Shown piece after piece: positions 8,046 to 14,083 of a stretch of 14,119 nucleotides of DNA (positions are counted from its first letter, which is position 1; each line of letters starts with the position of its first letter). A model generated the notes under the pieces. It saw only the letters and a program-made list of their open reading frames with translations, made no database searches and was not told the DNA's origin. The translations under genes were made by a program, and so were the position numbers. The stretch spans positions 1-14,119 of the forward strand of contig JABDJY010000212.1 of the NCBI GenBank assembly GCA_013003285.1, written 5' to 3'. Source of the DNA: Alphaproteobacteria bacterium. Lineage in GTDB: Bacteria; Pseudomonadota; Alphaproteobacteria; UBA6615.

Positions 8046-8384
8046 CTAAAGCGCTTCGGCGCCGGTCTCGCCGGTGCGAATACGCACGGCGCTGGCGACG
8101 TCGATGACGAAAATTTTCCCGTCGCCGATACGCCCCGTGTTGGCGGATTTGGTGATCGCTTCGACGGTCTGATCGGTCAGCGCGTCGTCGACCACCACTT
8201 CGACTTTTACTTTCGGCAGATAGCTCACCGAATATTCGGCGCCGCGATAAATCTCCGTCTGACCCTTCTGCCGGCCAAACCCTTTGACCTCGGTCGCGGT
8301 CAGTCCCTGCACACCCAATTCGGTCAAGGCGTCGCGCACCTCGTCCAGCTTGAATGGTTTAATGATTGCCATGACCATTTTCAT
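8046..8384 (-). CDS. glnK: Nitrogen regulatory protein P-II, GlnK type
   Basis: P-II proteins sense 2-oxoglutarate and ATP/ADP, and GlnD uridylylates them when nitrogen is short. The protein has the canonical 112 residues. The T-loop reads GFGRQKGQTEIYRGAEY, ending at the uridylylated Tyr51. The C-terminal GDGKIFVIDV and VRIRTGE segments are also canonical. Being directly upstream of amtB marks it as GlnK rather than GlnB, and its expected job is to bind and close AmtB when nitrogen is plentiful. AAGGGGG lies 6 nt before the ATG. A second ATG two codons in is possible, but the Tyr51 numbering fits the first. The TAG stop falls exactly at the family's usual end. Confidence 0.96.
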   Translation of the reverse strand: MKMVMAIIKPFKLDEVRDALTELGVQGLTATEVKGFGRQKGQTEIYRGAEYSVSYLPKVKVEVVVDDALTDQTVEAITKSANTGRIGDGKIFVIDVASAVRIRTGETGAEAL

Positions 8385-8414
8385 GGAGGCCCCCTTTGTT
8401 GAACGCTTAATCGT

Positions 8415-8434
8415 GCCCCACCGGACCTTGGGGC
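8415..8434 (-). repeat. Short inverted repeat in the glnK leader
   Basis: GCCCCA and TGGGGC form perfect 6-bp arms around an 8-nt loop. The repeat lies between the sigma-54-like promoter and the glnK start codon. It could fold in the mRNA leader or bind a protein. There is no T-run, so it is not a terminator. Confidence 0.3.
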
Positions 8435-8455
8435 CGGCGGATTACTGGGGGTATT

Positions 8456-8470
8456 TCAAGAAGCGTGCCG
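8456..8470 (-). promoter_or_regulatory. Sigma-54-like promoter for glnK-amtB
   Basis: On the minus strand CGGCACG-N4-TTGA matches the RpoN consensus TGGCACG-N4-TTGC except at the first base and at the last base of the -12 element. GG (8469-8468) and GA (8457-8456) keep the exact 10-nt spacing. Transcription would start about 60 nt before the glnK ATG. NtrC/RpoN control of glnK-amtB is usual in proteobacteria. The imperfect -12 and the absence of an obvious NtrC site keep this tentative. A second GG-N10-GC match at 8405-8418 sits very close to the start codon and fits less well. Confidence 0.45.
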
Positions 8471-8555
8471 GTTTGGCGGGACACCATTAAGCCATTGTAA
8501 AATATGGAATAAGTATCCCGCGCGCCCGAAAACCGAACAGAGAGTTGGCGAATTA

Positions 8556-8591
8556 TTAGGCATATTGGGACATCTGCCTAAATGTTAGGCA
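8556..8591. repeat. Cluster of three TTAGGCA heptamers (operator candidate)
   Basis: TTAGGCA occurs at 8556-8562 and 8585-8591, and its reverse complement TGCCTAA at 8575-8581. The last two form a perfect 7-bp palindrome with a 3-nt spacer. The cluster lies between glnK and the divergent ubiH-family gene, about 70 to 105 nt before the latter's ATG and about 170 to 205 nt before glnK. The spacing suits binding of a dimeric regulator. No regulator gene lies nearby. Confidence 0.4.
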
Positions 8592-8660
8592 ACCTGATTG
8601 GGGCACTTGCGACAAAAGGCGGCGTGGACACGCTGCGGCGAAGTTGCAATGTTGCCGGTC

Positions 8661-9908
8661 ATGGCCGCATCCCGCTCCAAGTCCGAGACAATCGATGTCG
8701 AAGCGCTGATCGTCGGCGGCGGATTGGTCGGGCTGACGCTGGGCAGCGCGCTGGCCGGCGCCGGATTGCCGGTAGCCGTCGTCGACCGCACCGACCCGGC
8801 AACGATAGTGGCGCCAACGTTCGACGGCAGGGCGACCGCCATCGCCAATGGCAGCGCCCGGGTGCTGCAGGGCATTGGGCTGTGGGACGCGGTGGCGCCC
8901 CATGCCAGCGCGATCAACGATATTCGGGTCAGTGACGGCGATTCATTGCTGTTCCTTCATTACGACCATCGCGAAGTCGGCGATGAGCCGTTGGGCCATA
9001 TCATCGAGAACCGTCATTTGCGCCTCGCCATGCTCGATCATGTGCGCGCCCTCGACGCGCTGGAATTTCTGGCGCCGGTGGAGGTCGCCGAGATTACCCG
9101 CGATGGGGCGGGCGTTACAGCCGAGCTAGCCGATGGCCGGCAGATCAGGGCGCGCTTGCTGCTGGCGTGCGACGGGCGCAATTCCGGTGTGCGCGAGGCC
9201 GCCGGCATTGGCGTTACCCGCCTCCCCTATAATCAAACGAGCATCGTCTGTGCCGTCTTCCACGATCTTCCCCACAATAATGTGGCCCATGAAAGGTTTC
9301 TCCCTGGTGGGCCGTTCGCCATTTTACCGATGCAAGATGTCGGCGAGCGACACCGTTCGGCCATCGTGTGGAGCGACCATAGCGATTTGGCGCCGGCCCT
9401 GATGGCGCTGGACGAGGCGGAGTTCGTGGCCGAGATGGCGCCGCGTTTCGGCGATATATTGGGGTCGATCGAACTGGCCGGACCGCGCTGGTCGCATCCC
9501 CTTAGCCTCTCCCACGCGCAAAGCTATATCGGCCAACGTTTGGCCCTGGTCGGCGATGCGGCGCACGCGATCCATCCGATTGCCGGGCAGGGGCTGAATA
9601 TGGGCATCCGCGATATCGCCGCGCTGGCCGAAGTCGTTATCGACGCGCGCCGGTTGGGGCGCGATATCGGTAGTCCGGATATTCTGGCCGACTACGAGCG
9701 CTGGCGGCGTTTCGACAATATGGTGCTCGCCGTGGTGACCGACCTCATGACCCGCATGTTCTCAAACGATGTGCCGCCGCTTCGGGCGGCCCGCAGCATT
9801 GGCCTCGGCGCGGTCAATCGGATCGCGCCCCTGCGGCGCAATTTCATGCGCCACGCCATGGGCACGGTGGGTGATCTGCCGCGGCTAGTGCGCGGCGAAG
9901 CGCTCTAA
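8661..9908 (+). CDS. UbiH/UbiF/VisC/COQ6-family FAD-dependent hydroxylase
   Basis: This roughly 415-residue flavin monooxygenase belongs to the group that hydroxylates the ubiquinone ring using NAD(P)H and O2, at the inner membrane. It shows the FAD-binding ALIVGGGLVGLTLG (about 15-28), the DG motif ACDGRNSG (about 169-176) and the family signature GDAAHAIHPIAGQGLN (298-312). Which ring position it acts on (UbiH, UbiF, UbiI, or the broad-range UbiL/UbiM of alphaproteobacteria) cannot be decided by eye, so no symbol is given. Starts at 8661 and 8649 are both possible and neither has a strong ribosome-binding site; a TTG at 8598 is less likely. Its TAA overlaps by 4 nt with the stop of the convergent DUF971 gene, so no terminator separates them. 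Confidence 0.92.
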   Translation: MAASRSKSETIDVEALIVGGGLVGLTLGSALAGAGLPVAVVDRTDPATIVAPTFDGRATAIANGSARVLQGIGLWDAVAPHASAINDIRVSDGDSLLFLHYDHREVGDEPLGHIIENRHLRLAMLDHVRALDALEFLAPVEVAEITRDGAGVTAELADGRQIRARLLLACDGRNSGVREAAGIGVTRLPYNQTSIVCAVFHDLPHNNVAHERFLPGGPFAILPMQDVGERHRSAIVWSDHSDLAPALMALDEAEFVAEMAPRFGDILGSIELAGPRWSHPLSLSHAQSYIGQRLALVGDAAHAIHPIAGQGLNMGIRDIAALAEVVIDARRLGRDIGSPDILADYERWRRFDNMVLAVVTDLMTRMFSNDVPPLRAARSIGLGAVNRIAPLRRNFMRHAMGTVGDLPRLVRGEAL

Positions 9909-10282
9909 GGCTCGCGCGACAGGCCGCGGGCGTCGAGTGCGGCCAGATAGGTCTGCCAGATCTCGTTCTGGCGTGTACCCAGCTCATAGAGATAGCGCCA
10001 ACTAAACAGGCCGGTGTCGTGCAGATCGTCGAAGTGCAGCCGCACCGCGTAGTTGCCCACCGGTTCGACCTTCATGATGCCCACATGGGCGCGGCCGGCG
10101 ACGATGCGTTTTTCGTCGGCGCCATGTCCTTTGACTTCGGCCGACGGGCTTTCGACGCGCAGGAATTCGGCCGGGAAAGTGAAAGTGACGCCGTCGTCGA
10201 AGGCGACAAGCAGGCTCTTGGTGGCGGCGGTATAGCGGACTTCGAGCGGCCACGGATCGGCCGCGGCGGCGCCTGTGGCCAT
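9905..10282 (-). CDS. DUF971 domain protein (gamma-butyrobetaine hydroxylase-like N-terminal domain)
   Basis: This 125-residue protein is nearly all one DUF971 domain. PLEVRYTAATKSLLVAFDDG opens it, followed by FPAEFLRVESPSAEVKGHG, VEPVGNYAVRLHFDDLHDTGLFSW and the closing RYLYELG. The same domain is found at the N-terminus of gamma-butyrobetaine hydroxylases and at the C-terminus of plant HCF101-type iron-sulfur carriers. The role of the free bacterial form is unsettled. No cysteines are present, so any metal role would rest on histidines and acidic residues. Its ATG shares one base with the TAA of the Trm112-like gene, which implies translational coupling, and it is the last gene of the cnoX-like operon. 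It ends in TAG, overlapping the ubiH-family stop. Confidence 0.88.
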   Translation of the reverse strand: MATGAAAADPWPLEVRYTAATKSLLVAFDDGVTFTFPAEFLRVESPSAEVKGHGADEKRIVAGRAHVGIMKVEPVGNYAVRLHFDDLHDTGLFSWRYLYELGTRQNEIWQTYLAALDARGLSREP

Positions 10283-10500
10283 TATGAAGGTGCCGCCGAA
10301 GGCGTCTCATCGGGCTTCAACTCGCGGGCCTCGTCGACCAGCATGATCGGAATGCCGTCGCGAACCGGGTAGGCCAGGCCGGCCTTCTGGCTGACCAATT
10401 CCTGCTTGGCTTCGTCAAACTGCAGTGGGCCCTTGGTCAACGGGCAGACCAGGATCTCCAATAATTTGGGATCGATGGCGGTACGGTTCGCAGATGCCAT
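10282..10500 (-). CDS. Trm112-family (UPF0434/YcaR-like) small protein
   Basis: This 72-residue protein reads DPKLLEILVCPLTKGPL, then AGLAYPVRDGIPIMLVDEAR, the standard Trm112/YcaR pattern. In eukaryotes and archaea Trm112 activates methyltransferases acting on tRNA, rRNA and release factors; the bacterial role is poorly defined. Only one cysteine remains: CPxC is CPLT here and the second pair is absent, so zinc binding is unlikely. I recall this as common in alphaproteobacterial members. AAGGAT about 8 nt before the ATG is a good ribosome-binding site. It begins 13 nt after the LON-domain gene and its TAA overlaps the next ATG by one base. Confidence 0.9.
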   Translation of the reverse strand: MASANRTAIDPKLLEILVCPLTKGPLQFDEAKQELVSQKAGLAYPVRDGIPIMLVDEARELKPDETPSAAPS

Positions 10501-10513
10501 TGCCGGGATCCTT

Positions 10514-11191
10514 CTAATTCATCGCCGCCGAGCCACCATTATCGTCGCGGCGCAGGGCGGATTCGATGAGACCAATGATGAGCTTGCAGCGATGGGCGAG
10601 ATCGGCGGATTCAAGCAGCGCCTGTTTCTCGTTGGGTTCGAACGGGCAGACCATCGCCAATGTGGTGACCAGCCGGTCGTCCGGCGTCTGCTGGATGGTG
10701 TCCCAGTCCGCCTCGATATTTTCCATTTCAAAATAGGCCCGCAGGTCCGAGAGCAGTCGCTGGCGGTCTATCACGGTGCCGTCGTCGTCGGAAAAATCGT
10801 TCTCATAGGGCGCGAAATCGGCGCGGGCGCGTCGGAAGCTGTTCATCAGCGGCAATTCGTCGTCGATGTTAAACCGGCAGACGCCGCGCAAGGTGAGTTG
10901 GATCTGGCCGCCGGTGGTTTCCTGGAAACTGGTGATGCGTCCGGCGCAGCCGACCCTGTAGAGCGGCGTGCCGTCGGGGGCGCTGAGCCCGGCCTGGCCA
11001 TCGACCATGGGCTGGGCGATGCCGATCAGGCGCTGACGGCCCAACGCATGTTCGACCATGTTGAGATAGCGCGGTTCGAAAATATTCAGCGGCAGCCGGC
11101 CGCGCGGCAACAACAGGACACCGTTCAAAGGGAACAAAGGTATTTCGGCCGGCAAATCCTCGAACTTGGTATCGAAGGGATTGTCGGTCAT
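10514..11191 (-). CDS. LON substrate-binding domain protein (no protease part)
   Basis: The 225 residues match only the N-terminal substrate-binding domain of the Lon protease. ELPLFPLNG-type text (IPLFPLNGVLLLPRGRLPLNIFEPRY) appears at about 18-43, followed by GIAQP and a CAGRI segment, and a helical C-terminus (about 120-215). There is no Walker motif and no Ser-Lys protease domain. Such stand-alone proteins are widespread, and their function is not firmly known; binding unfolded or oxidised clients is the natural guess. Its ATG overlaps the TGA of the cnoX-like gene by 3 nt, so the two are translationally coupled. That pairing of a chaperone-like thioredoxin with a client-binding domain supports a protein-quality-control role. 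It ends in TAG. Confidence 0.9.
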   Translation of the reverse strand: MTDNPFDTKFEDLPAEIPLFPLNGVLLLPRGRLPLNIFEPRYLNMVEHALGRQRLIGIAQPMVDGQAGLSAPDGTPLYRVGCAGRITSFQETTGGQIQLTLRGVCRFNIDDELPLMNSFRRARADFAPYENDFSDDDGTVIDRQRLLSDLRAYFEMENIEADWDTIQQTPDDRLVTTLAMVCPFEPNEKQALLESADLAHRCKLIIGLIESALRRDDNGGSAAMN

Positions 11192-12129
11192 GAAAACAGG
11201 ATCGACGATAATTTGCGCCGGCCGGCGATGGTCAGCGGGTCCATGGGGCCGAGGGCTTCGAATATTTTCAAGAGTTGTTGGCGCGCCCCGCCTTCATTCC
11301 ATTCGCGATTGCGGCGGATGATCTCGACCAACTCATCGATGGCGGCTTCCGCATCGCCGCCGCCATAGAGTGCGACGGCCAGATCGAAGCGGGTCTGCAG
11401 ATCGGCCGGGTCCTCGGCCAGACGGGCGCGCAGACTGTCGGTTTCGCCGGCGGCCGAGGAGCCGGCCTCGGCCAGTTCCACAGCGGAAATGACGGCGTGG
11501 ATATCCGCGTCGCCGCGCAGATCTTCGGCGATCTGGTCGATGATCTCGCGGGCCTTGTCGATCTTATCGGCCTTCAAATAGCACCGCGCCATGCCGGCCA
11601 GGGCCGGGGTGTTGAGGGCATCCTGATTGAGTACTTGCGCATAAAGCGCGCCGGCGCCGCCGATATCGCCGGCCTCGAATGCTTCCTCGGCGGCGGCCAG
11701 GGCCAGCTCGACGGGGGAAGGTTCGACGCCGCCGCCATGCTCGGCAATCAATTTGCCGACCCAGGCCTGCACTTCGCTCTCCGGCAGGGCACCTTGGAAG
11801 GCATCGACCGGCTGGCCGTTTTTAAACGCATAGACGGTGGGGATCGATTGGATGCGTAATTGACCCGACAGGTCGGGGTTCTTATCGACGTCGATCTTCA
11901 CCAGGCGCACCGCGCCATTGGCCTTGGCGACGACGCTCTCCAAAATCGGGGTCAGCGTCTTGCAGGGACCGCACCAGGTTGCCCAAAAATCGACGATGAC
12001 CGGAACGTCTTTCGAGACTTCCATCACGTCGGCCATGAAACCGGCAGTGTCGGATTCTTTCACCAGCGGAGCAGCGCCCGCGCCGTTGGCGCCGGTGGGG
12101 CTCCCATCACCCAGATTGATCGGTTCCAT
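11188..12129 (-). CDS. cnoX: Thioredoxin-TPR co-chaperone, CnoX/YbbN-like
   Basis: This 313-residue protein joins a thioredoxin domain (about 25-132) to a TPR-type helical region (about 140-313). The active site is FWATWCGPCK with Cys53 and Cys56, and the cis-proline is in SIPTVY (Pro97). CnoX (YbbN) holds unfolding proteins under oxidative or bleach stress and passes them to GroEL or DnaK. The E. coli protein has lost the usual CxxC, whereas this one keeps WCGPC and could also reduce client disulfides. The first about 22 residues are a Gly/Ala-rich extension with no signal peptide, so it is cytoplasmic. It leads the cnoX-LON-Trm112-DUF971 operon. Its TGA overlaps the next ATG. Confidence 0.9.
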   Translation of the reverse strand: MEPINLGDGSPTGANGAGAAPLVKESDTAGFMADVMEVSKDVPVIVDFWATWCGPCKTLTPILESVVAKANGAVRLVKIDVDKNPDLSGQLRIQSIPTVYAFKNGQPVDAFQGALPESEVQAWVGKLIAEHGGGVEPSPVELALAAAEEAFEAGDIGGAGALYAQVLNQDALNTPALAGMARCYLKADKIDKAREIIDQIAEDLRGDADIHAVISAVELAEAGSSAAGETDSLRARLAEDPADLQTRFDLAVALYGGGDAEAAIDELVEIIRRNREWNEGGARQQLLKIFEALGPMDPLTIAGRRKLSSILFS

Positions 12130-12164
12130 GATCGTCAGTATCCAAATGCCAAATTATTGATATA

Positions 12165-12238
12165 CCGCCAAAAATGGCGGCTCCGCGCGTCGGCATCAAG
12201 TGCTGAATGGAAATAATGTCGCGCCGGTGATTGGTCAA
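12165..12238 (-). promoter_or_regulatory. Candidate promoter and leader hairpin of the cnoX-like operon
   Basis: On the minus strand TTGACC (12238-12233), a 17-nt spacer and TATTTC (12215-12210) make a fair sigma-70-type promoter, giving a leader of about 75 nt. That leader contains a hairpin, CCGCCA-TTTT-TGGCGG (12180-12165). No U-tract follows, so it is more likely a leader structure or protein site than a terminator. Nothing else is supported in the 12130-12266 gap. Confidence 0.35.
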
Positions 12239-12266
12239 ATTTGTGCCCAACAATTTGTTTGGCCGG

Positions 12267-12770
12267 TCAGGGGAGATCGATGATCAGGGGCGGATGGTTG
12301 CTGACGTCTAGAAACCGCAGCAAATCGGCGTTGGCGATCGCGACGGTGGCCCGGTTGTGCAGCGGGTGCGCGTTGATCACATCCTGAGCCAGGACGTCAC
12401 GGGCCAAAACCATCGCCACGTCACCGCCGGTATCGTTCATCACCGCAAACGGCGTAACCGACCCCGGCGCGACCCCCAGATGCTCGGCCAGCAATTCTGC
12501 ATTGCCGAAGGACAGATTACCCGTGGCGCCAATGATATGGCGCAGCGCCTTGAGGTCGATCTCGGCGTCTTCCGGCACGGTGACCAGCCATTTGTTGCGT
12601 TTTTTATCGCGCAGAAACAAATTCTAGATATGGGCGCCGGGCATCACGCCGCGCAGGGCCTGGGATTCGCTTACCGTATGCAGCGGTGGATGGCGGTGAA
12701 TCGCCACCGAAATCCCCAATTCGGCGAGGCGCGCCAGCAGCGGCGCCTCGATGATTTCCGCATCTTCCAT
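12267..12770 (-). pseudogene. Prolyl-tRNA editing protein (ProXp-ala/YbaK family) interrupted by one in-frame TAG
   Basis: Read through, this is a full-length 167-position protein of the INS-like family that deacylates Ala-tRNA(Pro) in trans. It has PLHTVSESQALRG, then NLFLRDKKRNKWLV, LSFGNAELLAEHLGV, GSVTPFAVMND and HPLHNRATVAI, ending PLIIDLP. Position 49 is a TAG (12624-12626) in GAHI-stop-NLFLRD. Relatives have lysine there (TKNLFL), and AAG to TAG is one base change. That lysine is the conserved catalytic residue studied in ProXp-ala and YbaK. Both halves share one frame, with no other damage. The choices are a recent nonsense mutation, a sequencing error or suppression. The ATG at 12770 is the likely start, although the frame is open to 12830. 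A TTG at 12620 could restart translation but would omit the lysine. Alphaproteobacterial ProRS usually lacks a full editing domain, so loss would matter. Confidence 0.85.
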
Positions 12771-12824
12771 GATGGTCTGTCTATAGCGCGGGCGGCGTCG
12801 GTTAATAAAGGATGATCGCGGGAC

Positions 12825-12853
12825 TTGCATTCACCGGCGCGATGCGGTTATTA
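12825..12853 (+). promoter_or_regulatory. Candidate promoter of tRNA-Gly
   Basis: TTGCAT (12825-12830), a 17-nt spacer and TTATTA (12848-12853) lie at the right distance before the tRNA (start about 12860). The -10 match is weak, so this rests mainly on position. The rest of 12771-12867 shows nothing further. Confidence 0.35.
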
Positions 12854-12867
12854 GCCAACGCTCTTGC

Positions 12868-12942
12868 GCGGGAATAGCTCAGTGGTAGAGCATCACGTTG
12901 CCAACGTGAGGGTCGCGAGTTCGAATCTCGTTTCCCGCTCCA
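12868..12942 (+). tRNA. tRNA-Gly (anticodon GCC)
   Basis: A complete cloverleaf can be drawn. The acceptor stem is GCGGGAA with TTCCCGC. The D arm is AGCTCAGTGGTAGAGC. The anticodon stem TCACG/CGTGA carries the loop TTGCCAA. The T arm is TCGCGAGTTCGAATCTCGT-like, with GTTCGAATC. The discriminator is U, and CCA is encoded (12940-12942). GCC reads GGC and GGU glycine codons. It is transcribed opposite to the flanking protein genes and has its own terminator 8 nt downstream. Confidence 0.97.
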
Positions 12943-12947
12943 ATTCC

Positions 12948-12981
12948 AAAAGGCCCAGCTGGTTTCCGGTTGGGCCTTTTT
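12948..12981 (+). terminator. Rho-independent terminator after tRNA-Gly (possibly bidirectional)
   Basis: A 12-bp stem, AGGCCCAGCTGG and CCGGTTGGGCCT with a TTT loop, includes two G-U pairs when read on the plus strand and is followed by five Ts (12977-12981). On the other strand the hairpin is followed by a shorter T-run, so it may also stop transcripts from the hemerythrin gene, whose stop is 11 nt away. Confidence 0.9.
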
Positions 12982-12991
12982 CGTGGGTAGC

Positions 12992-13591
12992 CTAGACCAG
13001 CCCCAGCTTGGCTTCCGTGTGATCGAGGACGATCGGGACGATGAGGTCCTCCTCATCGTCGAGATGGGCGTAGAGACCGCGCACTAGGGCGGCCAGCGCG
13101 CGCGCTGTGTCGTCACCGGCGCGGCGTGTCCGGTCTTTGTCGGCATCGGCGCTCGTGTCGGCGAGCAGCCGGGTCGCGGCTTCCTGCATGGTATCGACCA
13201 GGGCGTGGATCGCCTGATGGTCGGATTCCAGCAGCGCGAAGCCATGTTCGAGCACTGGTTCGGCTTTGGCGAAGACCGGGAAGAGATGAAACTCCTCGAT
13301 CTTGTGGTGCAAATCCAAATGGCCGAAGAAAAACTCCAGGCGCGGGGTGAACCAAGGCTCGAATTCCGCGATGCCGATGCGCGCGCCCTGCAATTGTTCG
13401 CAGGCGTCGGTGAGCATGGCACCGAGCTCGCGGAACATGCGGTGGCGGTCGAGCCAGAACTGCACCCAGTCGCCGAGATTGGCGTGCCCGGGCCAAACGT
13501 CTCGCGGATACTTATTGCGCAGCTGCAGCAGATCGTCGGGCAGGCCGTCGCGGGTGGCGAGGGCGAGTTGGTCGGGGGCTGTTTGAAGCAT
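12992..13591 (-). CDS. Hemerythrin HHE-domain protein
   Basis: From the ATG at 13591 the protein has 199 residues and one hemerythrin-like four-helix bundle. Likely di-iron ligands are His50 (DRHRMF), the His96/Glu100 pair in HLDLHHKIEE, His125 in ESDHQAIH and the His176/Glu180 pair in YAHLDDEED. Hemerythrin-domain proteins bind O2 or NO or act in iron and redox handling; which applies here cannot be told. There is no signal peptide, so it is cytoplasmic. The frame stays open to 13729, but that start would add 46 arginine-rich residues and overlap the DoxX-like gene, so 13591 is preferred despite a weak ribosome-binding site. It is divergent from the DoxX-like gene and convergent with tRNA-Gly. 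It ends in TAG. Confidence 0.85.
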   Translation of the reverse strand: MLQTAPDQLALATRDGLPDDLLQLRNKYPRDVWPGHANLGDWVQFWLDRHRMFRELGAMLTDACEQLQGARIGIAEFEPWFTPRLEFFFGHLDLHHKIEEFHLFPVFAKAEPVLEHGFALLESDHQAIHALVDTMQEAATRLLADTSADADKDRTRRAGDDTARALAALVRGLYAHLDDEEDLIVPIVLDHTEAKLGLV

Positions 13592-13660
13592 TAACGGGCG
13601 CCGTTGGGTTTCGAAGTGTGGGGCGAACCAAACACGTCGCCGGCGCGTTTGCAATATTCT

Positions 13661-13682
13661 CCGCCACCCGGCAGGTTGGCGG
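13661..13682. repeat. Inverted repeat in the hemerythrin/DoxX divergent gap
   Basis: CCGCCA and TGGCGG form 6-bp arms around a 10-nt spacer in the 123-nt gap between the two divergent genes. It is a possible operator serving both. The gap is GC-rich, so chance is a real alternative. I could not place a promoter with confidence. Confidence 0.25.
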
Positions 13683-13714
13683 CGGTAGGTTTGGTGGAGA
13701 ACAGGGGGGCGACC

Positions 13715-14083
13715 ATGTATGCCGATCACACTACGCTAGAGATCGTTGGCCAGGTGATGATTGCGGTGCTGTTTCTCGGCACAGCGGTCATCAATTCGAC
13801 CACCAAGGTCAAACAGCACGCCGACCGCATGGGCGCGTTGGGGGTGCCAATCCCCTATGTCACGCTGTGGGTTGGCTTCGCCATCCAATATGCCGGCGGT
13901 ATTCTGGTGCTGCTCGACTTCCGCACCGATATCGGCGCCTATCTGCTGATCCTATTCACTGTCGCCGCGACGGTGGTCTTCCACCGTTTCTGGCTGGTCG
14001 CCGACCCGCTGCTGCGCCACATCCATATGTCGGTGCTGTTCAGCAATATCGGCATCGTCGGCGCGCTGCTGTTGCTGGTGTGA
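13715..14083 (+). CDS. Small DoxX-like inner-membrane protein
   Basis: This 122-residue protein has four hydrophobic segments (about 10-25, 45-64, 68-86 and 103-121). It shows the FLGTAVINSTTKV and HADRMGALGVP stretch after helix 1 and the HRFW motif after helix 3, all typical of the DoxX/SURF4-related family. Family members have been linked to quinone, thiosulfate or thiol redox work in the membrane, but no reaction can be assigned here. The start is set by AGGGGGG (13703-13709) 5 nt before the ATG; an upstream in-frame extension to 13604 lacks support. It is divergent from the hemerythrin gene and the two may share regulation. Confidence 0.85.
   Translation: MYADHTTLEIVGQVMIAVLFLGTAVINSTTKVKQHADRMGALGVPIPYVTLWVGFAIQYAGGILVLLDFRTDIGAYLLILFTVAATVVFHRFWLVADPLLRHIHMSVLFSNIGIVGALLLLV

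Noticed and set aside
12267..12620. The downstream half of the editing gene as an independent gene starting at TTG
   Set aside because: It begins in the middle of the conserved NLFLRDKK motif with no ribosome-binding site and in the same frame as the upstream half, so it is one gene broken by a stop.
12868..12942. tRNA-Gly as the attachment site of an integrated element
   Set aside because: No integrase, no repeated tRNA 3' end and no mobile genes are visible on either side; the tRNA is followed directly by its terminator.
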